The notes beneath the pieces were generated by a model. It was not told where the DNA came from and searched no databases. It was given only the letters and a program-made list of their open reading frames with translations. Below are positions 12,601-24,822 of a stretch of DNA of 64,000 nucleotides, piece by piece. Source of the stretch: Tubiluchus corallicola (lineage: Eukaryota; Priapulida; Priapulimorpha; Priapulimorphida; Tubiluchidae); assembly GCA_030141605.1 (NCBI GenBank), contig JAQGDQ010000033.1:434001-498000 (forward strand). Direction: 5' to 3'. The position numbers and the translations under genes are program-made. Each line of letters starts with the position of its first letter. Position 1 is the first letter of the stretch.

Positions 12601-15600
12601 TTAATAATAGGATCCGATCACAAGAAAAAAATCCTTCTCTTCTTTATCTGAAAGTAGAAAATATTGTTCGAATTAGAAGTGACAACATGAGTATAAATTC
12701 ACATTACAGTCATTAAATAAGTTTACAAAAGGGTGGACTTAAGGAAGACTTCGCACAGAAATTCGCGGCTATGTGTAAATATTACACTACAAGCAAGTTT
12801 TCACAAAGTAAGACCAACTTCTTTCGAGCTTCTTTGCAAATTTATCATTCGTGTCATTAATATTAACGAGTCGTGGTATGCCAACTTCTATGTAGAGAAT
12901 ATTCAGATTAGAAAACTGATCTTGCTGGCCGTTATTCATTCTTAGTCTTTTCTCAATTAGTTGTTTGTTCATAAAAAATGAAAAAAAAACTAGTTACACA
13001 ACCTATGGTTTATTGTGTTGCTCTTCTGTCTATATTAGCTTAAAGAGCTGACAATGATAAAGACATTTTCCATAAATCTGTATCTTGGAGAAAGTTCATC
13101 CAAGGCTTTGCGTGCTGTCCCACCATTCTGTTTTTTTGTTCTTCTGCTTTCTTTTGACATGTTTGTACTTTACAATGTTTACATGCGGTAGAGCAATTTT
13201 TGTTTGTTCTGTTTTAATTCATCAAATACATTTCGATACTGAGATTCAATAATAAGCTAAAAATGCTTGCTCGTGCTCATCGAATTTTGCAAACGTGAAA
13301 TAGCTTTACGAAACGTAATTAAGTAACTGGACCTATTGATAGTAAAATCAAGGGCGACTTCAATAAATTTCTGATCTTTGAATTTGAACTTGCGCATTGT
13401 TTTGGTTTATGAAGGTATGATCCTGTACATTACAAATGATTTTTTTTGGTATTTGATATTTTTTTAATTTTTGTTGACAAGACGCCGAAGTATCTGTAAA
13501 TTATAAGACCTGGGTTAAAGCATACTCAGTCTAACCAGTCCTAACAAGTCCTAACCAGATTTTAGATCTCATTCACTCAATTTTACTTAATTACGTTGAT
13601 GTACGTGACAAGGAAAACTTGGTAAAACCTGAAACTAGGTAACTTTCAAGTTAGAGTTTAAGCACGGATTGGGGTAAAAGAATAAGTATTTTAGTTTTTT
13701 TCTTGTATCTTAAATTCACATTTTATTTATCAATATGAAGAATGCGCTAGCGATTTGGTCAGAACATGGCAACAACATATGTGTAGCGTTTTGCCACAAT
13801 GTGTAAATGCTGCGCAAGTTGTTAGTCAAAACAAATTACCAAAAATAATGAGATTTGTCGAACTGTGAAATTAACGAAATCAAAATCATTTCGGACGGCT
13901 TCAATGTCATTTGGTTCAAAACAGAGACCAGATATAATCGCTTAACTGGGAAGCCAAACAGGATAAAAAGCGTTTACTTACGTCATCGTAGGTTCTCTGT
14001 TATGCTTGATTTGAATAAGCGAGTAGAAACTATCACACGGCTAAATTACAAATACATCAGTGAACGTAAAATATGACAATTATTTAATTGTTTGCTATTG
14101 TTCTAAATTTTGACGAAAACACGTTTATTTAAAATTAAGTTTTCAACCAACACGAGGAAAATATGCAAACATTTCTGCTGTCCATCCGACTCTGAACCTT
14201 GCCGTCGGGGAAGCGAAATGATTTCTTTTAGTCATTTGCCCATTTCAAGGCGCCGACACTGAGAAAAAGGTTGTCTCTGAAGTTTAACAAACATGAGTAG
14301 TTATACATTTCAGGTATACCTTAGCTAAACGATTGAACATTCCGATCTAAAACAGATTGATGGAGACACTTGCCCACGAGACGAGGAATTTTTGCTAAAC
14401 GGCCAGAACTATTAGACTCGAAGTGTCCTTTTTCAAGTAATGATGTTTTTCTTAAATTTCATTCAAACGTCTAAGCGGGACGATGAAATCTAACACTCTC
14501 TTGAGTGGAATGAAGTTTGTTAACTTAAGTAGGACACATTACTTTGCCAGGCAAATAAACCAAATATACCTATATTGCTCTTTATTTCTCTATCATTGCA
14601 TCTAAAAAATGTGAACAGCTTTTATATAATGTTTGATGTAATTGTATCATATTTGATGGCAAAATCAGAAAATTAATCAACATCTTGTGCGCAAAGATTC
14701 TACATAGAGACTGTTAGTCTAACCGGTCGTGCAAAGAGTTCATTTTTGTAAACACATTAAATAATTATACACAGCACTATGGCGTGCCGACTTTGTTTTC
14801 CTAGCTTGCTAATTTACAAAAAATCTATAGTACAACGCGCCTGCCCATAGAAACACATGACACTGGCTTTAAATTTTTACATTAAAGTCGATCACATGGT
14901 GCATTGGCTCGTAACAAACCTTAATTATACTTAATCAACGAAATTTACCGCTTTGTTCAACAGTAATTAGTGCGTTAAATATTGTGCATTGCCTCGCAAA
15001 TTTCTTAAACTTCGACAAATCACACGCTAACATGTTAAAATGTGTGATCCAAGAAGTAAAATTAACGCGCGCGACGAATAACCCCTTATATCCACATGAC
15101 AGGGAAATTTCATGGACATACAAAGTTCTACATTTTAACCCAGTCATGCTCCTTGAAACACTAAAATTCCAAGATTTTAGCTTAGTATAATGCTTTTTGC
15201 GTTATACCTGAACTACCGTATACATGCTGCGCAACACACGTTAGCATACTCAAGATAACACCCAGTGCAATTGAACTATCAAGATTAATACTTCTTGATT
15301 CAAGAACTCCAAGAATTGGTGCTGAGCTTCCTAACAGAGGATTATTCGAGGTAGGTTGCCTATCAGTAATCAGTAGAATTAGTGCAGCAATACACAGTCC
15401 TACAGTAAGCAGATGAAGACCCTATATGTTTGCAGGACACATGCACGCGCCATTTAATCGGCTTCCATAGTTTCGCCCCAAAACACCTGCAACGTATAAT
15501 TATTTAACTCCTAAATACCGGAATCGCATCTTTTCGGACTACGACGAGAAGTTATTGGATTCGGTATAATTTCTCGTCTTAATAGCTTTGTTGTGTGGTA

Positions 15601-15833
15601 CTTAATTAGTGCACGCCTACAAACATTAGAATGTGCATTCCCTAAATAACTTAATAGCTTGATATGAGAACAAGCCACAATGAAGCCAATGACATTAAGG
15701 TCACTTAGGCAACAATAGCTGAAAAAAAATTGAAAGGGAGTCAAAATCATCTAAAAATAAAAATTACTTAATTACGTCTATGTTATACGTCTGACCAGGT
15801 ACAAACTATGGATCTCTGGAGGTTATAAAGTCG
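9644..15833. other. Gene-poor AT-rich region
   Basis: Apart from a degenerate tetranucleotide stretch near 11.4 kb, no feature was recognised. The frames here are short, without domain-like sequence, and none is supported by splice sites I could confirm. Confidence 0.4.
11346..11592. repeat. Degenerate tetranucleotide tract (ATTC, CAGT, GAGT)
   Basis: ATTC/TTCG-rich sequence passes into imperfect CAGT and then GAGT repeats, ending in CAGT-rich sequence. It looks like an old, mutated microsatellite with shifting unit composition. Confidence 0.7.
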
Positions 15834-15834
15834 C

Positions 15835-15900
15835 GATGATGACGATGATGATGATGATGATGATGATGATGACGACGACGACGACGACGATGATGATGAC
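15835..15900. repeat. (GAT)n/(GAC)n triplet array
   Basis: About 22 triplets: GAT with scattered GAC, then a pure block of six GAC, then GAT again. Confidence 0.9.
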
Positions 15901-18900
15901 ACAAATTATAAAGCACTTTTGCTGGTAAGGTTGAAAATGAGTAGGCTGTTCTTTTTCTTTGCCTGGGTACCAAATTAAGAGTCACTATAATGTCACGTAA
16001 CTTCCAACTAATTACAATTATTACTCATCAAACACAAAATTATTAAATTCGTTTAAATCTATTATTAAATCTATGAAAATGCATACCATTTAAACTCATT
16101 ACATTTTTTACTGATTAGATGTCCGACATGGCGAATACTATTCTAGCCGAACAAGTGTTATTTTGCTTGAACTGGTACGGGATGAATTTTAACTAGCATC
16201 TTGCTTAAGAAAAGGCGAGCTGTTGTGCACAGCGGAACCGCGCAGCCAAGGAACAAAGAACCGTTACGGCTTTGTTCAAGACACGTGGCTGCAGCAGCTG
16301 GTGCAAGCCAAATAATTGGTCTCCTAGAGACGACTCTTCTCTGCAGTAAATTGTAATGCTTATATATTATTATATTTATTAATAAACGATTAGGTAGAAC
16401 CTGGTAAAACACCTTCACAATATTTTCTAGTCTTGAATCTAAGTAAGTGCTAAACACATGGCGAAAATACATAGAGTTTGTTAAACTTCGGAGTGTGGAC
16501 GGCTTTGGCTTCTGAATTGAAATCGGGTTATTGTTGTTTTTTGTTATAAAGTCGTTGAATTGAACTTTGTTTTGTTCCTCATAAGCTTTCGTGTAATTTG
16601 TGCGCCTTTTGTCTTGCATTTAACAAACGCAGCCAAAATTGATGTAAAATACCAATATTTTTGGTAGTTATTTGATATTTTTCTTCAACACTACGTTGTC
16701 AAATTGTTCGTTTGGTCATGTGGTCAATCCGAATAATGTTGTTTTACTAAAAAAAATAATAAATTGCATGATCTTAAATTTTGTTAAAAATTCGAGTTGC
16801 TGTAGGAAAAATGAGACGCTATGCTCAAAAACTATAACTGACGTTAATACTCTCTGTGGATAAACAACGCTTTATTGCCTCTTATACCTGCTGCTGAAAC
16901 TTTATAATCTTTTTAGACAATATTTGTAAAATATTTGCAAAACTATACTACTTGAGCTTTCGCCACTGCTCAGGATACTAATTGCAGAGGTCATTAAAGA
17001 AGTCTACGGCGCTCATAATAAATCATAACATGTATTCTGACTACACAAAAGCCATAATATACCGATGATGCTTTATTTTTATTCGACAATTCCCAGCATG
17101 TTACAAACAAAAATCTTGACAAGTGCGCCGTCATTATGGGAATTCATTAGCATTGTCAAGAAATGACATCGCATCGTACAAATAACGCGTGACTAGGTAA
17201 TAATTACGCACCTTTCCGTGTCCACTGGACAACTCATTAGACAGCAGACAGTTATCATTACGTGGGCATCGTTATATACGAACAGGTACGAAAACAGATT
17301 GGTCTTGCGATGAACAGAAGTGAAAGTTAAAAATGACAATGTTGGGCAATAATAAACTGATAAAACCAATACATTTCACGTAATATTACACATTTTCAGT
17401 GGCTTTACGGATTAATATAAAATAACTAGATGATATGTAATAAACCAACTGTTTTACCATTAATTGTCAAACTGGTAGAATTACGGTAAAGTCATAGACA
17501 ATAAAATTTCTTCAAAGACCTTTACAATTTCCAAATAAAAAGCGAACAAGCATAAAAAGCCTAGACACTAATTTTCTTAAAACATAACCATCATCAGATA
17601 AATTTATAAATATTTGTTCTTTCACAAATCTGTGCATAAGCTTGGTTTTACAAAATTTTCATTACAATGTTTACAATTTTAGCAAGGTCAACGTATCTTA
17701 TAAGCACAAATTCTATGCCAAAATTAATACATTAAAGTTTCATGAAAATAAAATTAATTTACTGAATGTTAATTTGTGGACTCTTTATTTTCTACTAATC
17801 AGTTAATTTTTTATCAAGTAAGTTAATCAATTAAGCAGTTAACTAATTAATCAAGCACTGATTCATGATAATAATTACGTAGTAGAACAATCAGAAATAT
17901 GTTAACTAAATAATCTTTTTCGCAGTAATGCTTACAAACTGTCTTATAATGCGATGCCTGAAGCCAGGGTTACCTTAAGTACGAAAATATTTAACATTTA
18001 AGTAGCATGAACATTTATTAACGATAGTATCAATTCGGCAGTTTCTCAGAACAATAGTATTGTAGGAAATGTGGTTCTCACTACCGTTATTGTTTCATTA
18101 TACACAAGTGTGGGAGCAGCTGCATCACTTTCACAATGCACATCATTTTAGTAATAATAATAATTTTTTCGTATCTGAAGGATGTAATTCAGGGTGCCAA
18201 ATTCAACTAGCTATAATACTATGAAGTATCAATTGTTGAAGTGATACCCGGTTTGACACGCTACACATACACATATAGTTTTCACATTTTCGATGTTTTA
18301 CGACATAAATACATTAGAGAAGAAGCAAAATTTTGTTCACAAAGTGACAACGGAGATTCGTAATCATGCAACAATCCACAAATCACATCACAAAGTTTCT
18401 TAAATATTGTAATTAACAAAAACAAAAAAGTTTCAACTGTAACAGTTTTTACACATTTTTGTTATATTATGGTACACTCTATTACTTTCGAGGGCCTTCG
18501 TATTTAATGTTTGGTGAAATTTTGCAAACAAAAGCTACGAGAGAAATCTACCATAGTTGTGTTCATTATATTTATGCCTTAGCGTCCTTTTTCAATTATT
18601 TTATCTTCTCATTTTAATTAGGAAGATAGAATTGAAAACAATTATGACAAATAGAGTAATATCAACTTGCATGATCTAACGACTTTATTAAAACAGTTAA
18701 TCAATTTTCGGAGCTACATTATAGAATCCCCTGTGCACAATTAAAACTCCATAGCACTTTTAATAAGTGACCCTCATGAACTTTGTTCGGGAGCTACATG
18801 TATTCGTTTAAGATTTTAGGAAGATTTCTATGAATAAAACTTTCAAACCTGTTACCATTACTGATCATTACTGTCACTGTTAAATTGCACATAGTTTAAC

Positions 18901-19604
18901 ATCAAAAAGCAAAAGCATTAAATAAAATAATCTTTGATCACATGACATTTATCAACAATATATTATCAATGATATGTCTGATATTGGTTGGCACTTGTTT
19001 TAGGTTTTGTTCTTATATTGTATTAGCTTATGTTTTTAAAACTCTGGGATCTATTTAAAATGAATCATTTGAAGTGAAGTAGGGCACTCTAAGCTCATTT
19101 GGGTTGATAAATAGGTGGTCTCGACTCGAACGTTTGGCGGCTTGTATGGAGCAAACAATAGCAAGCTTGAAGATGCACACCTTTGTGTGTGCTGAGCTAT
19201 TTGCACACCGATAACTCTGTGTAGCAAATATTAATTTTGTATTATCAAATTTCAAATCGTACATTTTTTAAATTAAGCTTCGTCTAGAAACGAAAAAATC
19301 ATTTTTGTTTAAGGTAAATTTTAATTATTTATCATTACGAAACAAATAATAAGAACAAAACCGCACAAGTTAAACAATGATTAGAACATATAATCTGAAC
19401 ACAGTCATATAATACATAAATAATCTTGTAAAATATAGTAGACACCTGCATACAGGTGTGATTTTGCAATAGCAAAATAAATATAAGAAAAATTGTAAAC
19501 ATAGAACTTTTAATAAACACGCATTGTAAAAGCACAAACGAACAAACACAGGTAAACATCGTATGAACGTCAGTTAGCTAGGCTGCAAACTGAAAGTGAA
19601 GGAT
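15901..19604. other. AT-rich region 3' of the INSM-like gene
   Basis: No gene recognised. A 153-residue minus-strand frame at 16619-16158 has no family resemblance that I can see. The 3' UTR of the INSM-like gene must extend into the right end of this block. Confidence 0.4.
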
Positions 19605-21014
19605 TCAGGCAAATGACTGACGATTTGGAACAGGCAGCAAATGTAATGGTTGGTGTTCAGAAATTTGGGCCAGGTGGCATTTATCCAAGTGATGTAACAA
19701 ACCAGGAGAACTGTAGAAAGTGGTTCGGCAAAACTTACATGGCAGTATTTGGTTACTGTGAACACGTACGTGATTATCCAGAGCATCTCTTGTCATATAT
19801 GTATCACCACAGATGTCGCAGGAAAACTCCTTCAGGCTCGCTCCTGGATGATCCGTGTAGACGTGTTTGGTCCTCTCCGCGACGGAAGGGAAGCTGCTAC
19901 CACAGTAGAGACACCGGAACTCAAGCATGGACTGACCGTGTGCCAGTACGTGCTTACGCAAATAAGCTTGACGTTTGAACAGTTTTCCACAAACATTACA
20001 TGTGTAATTACTATCAAACATTGAAGCCTGGTGGTCATCGAACATGGATTCATTTGGACTTTGCTTGCCTTCTCCAGTAACGTTACTGTTGTTGTTCTTG
20101 TTGTTGTTGTTGTTGTTGCTGTTGCTGCTGCTGTTGTTGTTCGTCAGTGATGTGTACAGATTGGCGACAGCGACGTTGGCATTTTTGCTGTTCTTGGTGA
20201 AAGGTCGTGGTTTGTGCCATCGCCTGTGCGATGCCAAGTTAGCAGGACAGTTGAAGACTTTTTCACATTCCGGGCACCGATATTCTATATGAATGATCCG
20301 AGCACACCGATGTTGGGCCAGTTGAAACGCGTCATCGAAGAGTCCTTTGCACAATTGGCAGATGTAATCACCAATCTTATTCTCGATCTTTTCCAACTCT
20401 GCTCTTGCTTCAGCTGTGACCTCAACGACATTCAGTGTGCTGTCAATGTCCCCGCACTTTGACATTCCCTCAACCACTTCGTCCGGATGTCGAATGATGG
20501 TGCCCGACACCGGTGAGCTGTTTTCTTCGTCGAAGACCAGTTTCTTAGAAGCCTTCGATCTTTTCAACCCCTTCTGCTTAGCGTCTGATGATAAACGACG
20601 TTTTGACGGATTCGTGGCGGAAGAAATAAAGGCTTTTGAGAATAAAGACTGAAGTGGAGAAACGCCAGTCGGCGGCGGACAACTCATGGACAACTTTTCT
20701 AAAGCACTAGCGTAGTAAGAAGAATTTGACATCAAAACAGAATTGTAATTTGAGAAAAATAATAGTGAAGGATCCAGAGGAATACCTGGTGTTGATGGTG
20801 ATTCACAAAATGGCTTGTAGACGGGAACTCGAAGTGGACTTTTCTCTGAAGCCAAAGGCAGTGGGCTGGGATTCGACGAGTTAATGTCCTCGGTGGACCA
20901 CTGTTCATGGTCAGAACCGCTGTCGCTGTGATCTTCTCCATCGGAGGCTCTTCTCCTGTAAGACGTCGTCTGAAGAAGTTTAGAATGTCTCTTGACTAGA
21001 AAACCCTTTGGCAT
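19605..21014 (-). CDS. INSM/insulinoma-associated zinc-finger transcription factor
   Basis: Single-exon frame of 469 residues. The ATG at 21014-21012 was chosen because it puts the SNAG repressor motif MPKGFLVKRHSK at the N-terminus; an ATG-initiated frame 11 codons further upstream would bury it. SNAG motifs recruit LSD1/CoREST-type corepressors. Residues 141-175 hold a basic stretch then KLVFDEENSSPVSG, resembling a conserved INSM segment. Zinc fingers run: atypical C2HC (219-237), C2H2 (247-267, followed by KPRP), then 339-359, 368-389, 399-419 and 426-447. The spacing and the RCPEC/CPANLASHRRWH core are diagnostic of INSM1, Nerfin-1 and EGL-46. These nuclear factors act in neuronal and endocrine differentiation. 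An Asn-rich linker (292-311) comes from a GTT-rich DNA tract. Complete, no damage seen. Confidence 0.95.
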   Translation of the reverse strand: MPKGFLVKRHSKLLQTTSYRRRASDGEDHSDSGSDHEQWSTEDINSSNPSPLPLASEKSPLRVPVYKPFCESPSTPGIPLDPSLLFFSNYNSVLMSNSSYYASALEKLSMSCPPPTGVSPLQSLFSKAFISSATNPSKRRLSSDAKQKGLKRSKASKKLVFDEENSSPVSGTIIRHPDEVVEGMSKCGDIDSTLNVVEVTAEARAELEKIENKIGDYICQLCKGLFDDAFQLAQHRCARIIHIEYRCPECEKVFNCPANLASHRRWHKPRPFTKNSKNANVAVANLYTSLTNNNSSSNSNNNNNNKNNNSNVTGEGKQSPNESMFDDHQASMFDSNYTCNVCGKLFKRQAYLRKHVLAHGQSMLEFRCLYCGSSFPSVAERTKHVYTDHPGASLKEFSCDICGDTYMTRDALDNHVRVHSNQILPCKFCRTTFYSSPGLLHHLDKCHLAQISEHQPLHLLPVPNRQSFA

Positions 21015-21260
21015 TATGACACACACTGAAACGTAAGAGCACTGCACACAAAGGCGTAATCTGTTGCGCTAATTCTTTTCTTTTTTATCAAAATTTCTCT
21101 ATTAGTGCAAGTCAGATATTTTCCACCGTCTAATTTCATTAAAATTAGCTGTCACCGCTGGTACTGGTACTTATTCAGTGCAGGCTGCGCGTATGCCCAG
21201 ATGCAGTTTCTTGCAGCATTGAATGAATGGCTTGCACTGGGATTTAAAAGTTCGTGTGTC

Positions 21261-21299
21261 TTTCATATAGTGTAAAGTGAAGAGAGGTAAGCTCCGCCT
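21261..21299 (-). promoter_or_regulatory. Candidate core promoter of the INSM-like gene
   Basis: On the minus strand, CTATATGAAA (21270-21261) is a TATA-like box about 250 bp upstream of the ATG. A GC-box-like GAGGCGGAGC (21299-21290) lies just upstream of it. The transcription start is inferred, not seen. Confidence 0.4.
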
Positions 21300-21318
21300 C
21301 TACAGAGGTATGGCCTAA

Positions 21319-21330
21319 TGGCACGTGCCA
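21319..21330. promoter_or_regulatory. Perfect 12-bp E-box palindrome upstream of the INSM-like gene
   Basis: TGGCACGTGCCA is its own reverse complement and centres on the E-box CACGTG. It sits about 50 bp upstream of the TATA-like box. Vertebrate INSM1 is known to be driven by proneural bHLH factors through promoter E-boxes. CACGTG is, however, more typical of Myc, USF or Hairy-class factors, so the binder is open. Confidence 0.5.
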
Positions 21331-21489
21331 CCGCTTTGTGCGCCTGTTCCAGTAAACTGCCTTTACATAATAAGAGTGACTAGCAATACTAGATAACTAT
21401 GTAATAGAAGAGATACTAAGACAAGGACTGAGAGAGAGAGATATGATTTCAAATATTTAACTTTGACAAAAATAGATAGTTCATTAAAA

Positions 21490-21785
21490 TGTGTAAGGAA
21501 AAGAAAGAAAGGAAAGGAGACGGAAGAAGGGAAAAGAAGGAATAGAAGTGAAAAGGAAGGCAAGAAGAATAGATGAGAAAAGATGAGAGGAATTAGGGAA
21601 AGTGTAACAAGACAATCACGAAAGAGGAACGAGAGCTGAGACAAGAAAAGAAAAAACAAAAGCAAAAAAACAAAGTAAAGAAAGTTAAAGAAATGAGTAA
21701 AAATGAAAACTAGAAATAGAGAAGAAAGGGTAAAGAAGAACAAAAAGCAAGCAAAAGATAAAGTATAAAAGGAACAGAAAAAAAC
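21490..21785. repeat. Purine-rich (A/G) tract of about 300 bp
   Basis: The plus strand is dominated by A and G with few pyrimidines (AAGAAAGAAAGG, GGAAGAAGGG and similar). The hydrophobic Phe/Leu/Ser frame read from the other strand is a composition artefact. Confidence 0.75.
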
Positions 21786-22316
21786 ATTAATTAGAAACCA
21801 ATAATTTATTTTAACAATTTCAGAAACACGTTCATTTTGTCTTCTAAACTCACATCCAAATTTCAAATGCCACTCATAACGACATACTAAGCGGTTCAAA
21901 AATTCATTTAATTTATTATATTTTAGATGTAACTTAATTATAAATTAATTTTCCTTTCCGATAATAGGCAAAAAGTTCCATCAGTGCTGTGTTTGATTAA
22001 TCTCCTCAGTCCACTGACTACTGGAGGCATTTCATTTTCTGGTATTCATAAAATGCCAGTAGCGGAATAAAAAAAATGGGATCTTTAGACTAAATGACAT
22101 CTCAGGTGAGTATTCGCAACAATTAATAAAGGTGGCTGATCGGTAATGTACCTCCAGTCACGCATTCATGCACGGATCTAAAACAGCATGTTGAAATATT
22201 GAATTTTTAATTGTCCAAGTCGTGTTGAAGTTAAAAACCTGACTGAAGTCTGTATTAGCAGCCATGAAGCAATCTCCACATTTGGAGATTAGTCGTTACA
22301 AAATATTGTTCAAATT

Positions 22317-22432
22317 CTAACGGTCGGTCTCACCATAACGGGACACACCTGCCGAATTAGCGGTTCACATTTGCCATTACCACACATCTGCCGTAACGGA
22401 TCACATTTACCGTTAGGCTTGCAAACTTACCA
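22317..22432. repeat. Degenerate ~20-bp minisatellite
   Basis: Related units such as CACATTTGCCATTACCA, CACATCTGCCGTAACGGAT and CACATTTACCGTTAG follow one another, about five imperfect copies. Confidence 0.5.
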
Positions 22433-22625
22433 CGCTTTTAGGCATTTAAAAGCGGATAAGGGATTACGCTATTTTCTTATGGTATACTGAAAACAGGGAC
22501 TCGCACATAGGAAACACAAATGTCATAATCTTTGCTTACAAATAAAACGAAGAAAAAAGCTATACTATGCGTCTTGGAAAAAAGTGCATAACAGACGAAC
22601 ATTTTTTTAATACTAAAGATTTAAA

Positions 22626-22705
22626 TAGAGACATAAATAAATAAATACGCAACGACACAAATAAACATACGGATATATTTTAGGGTAAATAAATAAATAA
22701 ACTCA
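22626..22705. repeat. (AAAT)n-like interrupted tract
   Basis: Two short AAATAAATAAAT runs (near 22635 and 22688) separated by unique AT-rich sequence. Confidence 0.6.
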
Positions 22706-22813
22706 CATACAAACACAATATACAAACAAGAAAGTGCACAAATAGCAGCATGTCGAGACGCAGTAGGGGACGAACTACAGCTAAGTATCTGTAGCCGCAA
22801 AATTAAAAACACT

Positions 22814-22850
22814 ACGCCTGATTAGTAACTGGGTGGGTGACCGCAAGAAA
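22814..22850 (+). ncRNA. Fragment resembling the 3' half of 5S rRNA
   Basis: ACGCCTGATTAGTAACTG followed by GGTGGGTGACCGC parallels the conserved 5S segment GCCTGGTTAGTACTTGG / ATGGGAGACCGC from memory, with a few mismatches and one extra base. The 5' half is not convincing. It may be a 5S pseudogene or the head of a 5S-derived SINE; chance is possible. Confidence 0.3.
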
Positions 22851-24767
22851 ACTATAGTTGGGCATTATTTCATTTACGTTCAGTTATTTCTGTTGGTTTC
22901 AATTTCACCTCAACCAACTAAATTTACAAGGGCTGGTGATTCTGAATAATGGCCTGCAGTACGCTTAATTTATTACTGGAAAATATGAAAAATGGAATAC
23001 ACCAAACTTTTCCTTTATCATTCACTATACTTTTCCAGCTTACTATAACAGTTACCTCAAAACAAGCATGTGAAACACAGATGCACTTTCAAGGCTTCTT
23101 CAACAACAAAAAATATAGTTATGATATTATGAACTTTATCTACGCGTGAACATAATTGATGGAAATAGTATTAAAATTGTCTAAAGAAAATTGTAATTGC
23201 GGTCCTTATTGATTTTCTGATTAACATTGTTTCATATTTGTAGTGTGAATCACTGTAATTGGGAATTTTCCACTTTAAATGGTCTTGCGTGTATTCAATA
23301 GCATCAGGTTAGAAAATTCATTCATGGTGCTAATTGTTCAAGTCTATGCTGAAGTATTAAAGGTCTGGATCACGTGACACTTTAAATGGCGTTACAATAC
23401 AGCAGCTGCTTAATCCACCGACCGTTATGTTAATTACTAAATGGCAGCTTCATTAAAGAACAGTGTATTTTTACGCCAGCTGTCACACGACGACTGATAA
23501 CACAGTACTCTTTCCTTTACTGTGACGACCACAAGTATAACAAAAATGTCAGCAGCTTTAGATTTAATGTTAGGACATAGTACGTGCAAGTAGGCCTATG
23601 AAATCCGTAGTGACAACAAAGTGTCTGGCAAGGTGATATTTAGGCAATAAATAATGGATAATTTGGTATGACACACACTAGTGTATCCTGCTCCGAAAAC
23701 TTTTATTAATTCAGCATGTATATATTTAACATGTACTTTTCAAGATAGCATGCGATACAAAGACTATTTGTCGACAATGTCTAAAAATATACGACCTATT
23801 TTAAAACTAAACATCGAAGAACTACTAAGAAAGAATGACTAGATTTTGCTGGTCATGTGCAGTACTAGAATTTTTATAATATCTAGATATAATAAACTAT
23901 TAATAATTTTATTCATAAAAGGAAAAATGTCTATGTGACAAATAATTTGCACACTTCTATAATTTTCTAAACTACACTTCCATATTCATAAGACATAAAT
24001 TTGAAGTAAAGATTTGTATATTGAAAAAATTGGTTTAAATTGCCTGTTTCAGGACTCATTCAGTCAAGTTGTCCCACTCTCAGTTAATTCAGCATTAATA
24101 ATATGTACGTTAACATTTTCACATCACACTGGCTTCACGTTTGCATTGTACGCGTTTTGAAACTAACGTTTTATTAGGACTGAGTGCAGTAATTTCCTGC
24201 ACATGTTTTTCCGAGAATGTTGTAAGCAAATAATTTTATTCGAAATTATAAAACGGTTGACACTTATAATTAGTTTCTGTACACAAAGATGTCGCAGGGT
24301 ACATACTTTTAGCGGCCTGACTAAAAATTCAGCACTCGAATCAGTAATGGTAATTATTATTTCTGAGTGTACATTAAAAATAAATTAATTAGTAAAGCAT
24401 TAAGCTAATTAATGAAGCCACGTATCTTTACAGGAGCCTATAAAAACTATATTGCATTTGTATTTGAAACAGGCGATAAGTGTCCTTAATCGGCTTCGGC
24501 TGATAGACTTAATTATATTATTGTAAGTGTTCTATTTATTTAAAAACTAATTTTTGCTAAATAAATATTAAAAATATTTACAGGAACATGTAGGGATTCA
24601 GCCCACCAAGTCAAGAAAGTGTATGAGTCAAAGCAATGCTCCCGACTCCAAAATTTAAAAATTATCATTGTAGTTCTAATATGTTTTAATTCTATACTAG
24701 TCATTCTATGTTTGAACACAATGAATAGATAGATTTTTTTCAAAGAGAACATGATCTTTAGACATTT

Positions 24768-24822
24768 TATAATATATATATATGCGTATCAATATATAGT
24801 TATATATATATATATATATATA
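24768..24822. repeat. (TA)n arrays
   Basis: Two TA dinucleotide runs separated by a short unique segment. Confidence 0.85.

Noticed and set aside
16158-16619. 153-residue minus-strand frame
   Set aside because: No recognisable domain, no splice context, and the composition fits chance in AT-rich DNA.
19613-20652. Several plus-strand frames opposite the INSM-like gene
   Set aside because: They overlap a strongly supported zinc-finger gene on the other strand and have no domain content.
21363-21899. 178-residue hydrophobic minus-strand frame resembling a membrane protein
   Set aside because: Comes from a polypurine tract read as Phe/Leu/Ser; no conserved motif.
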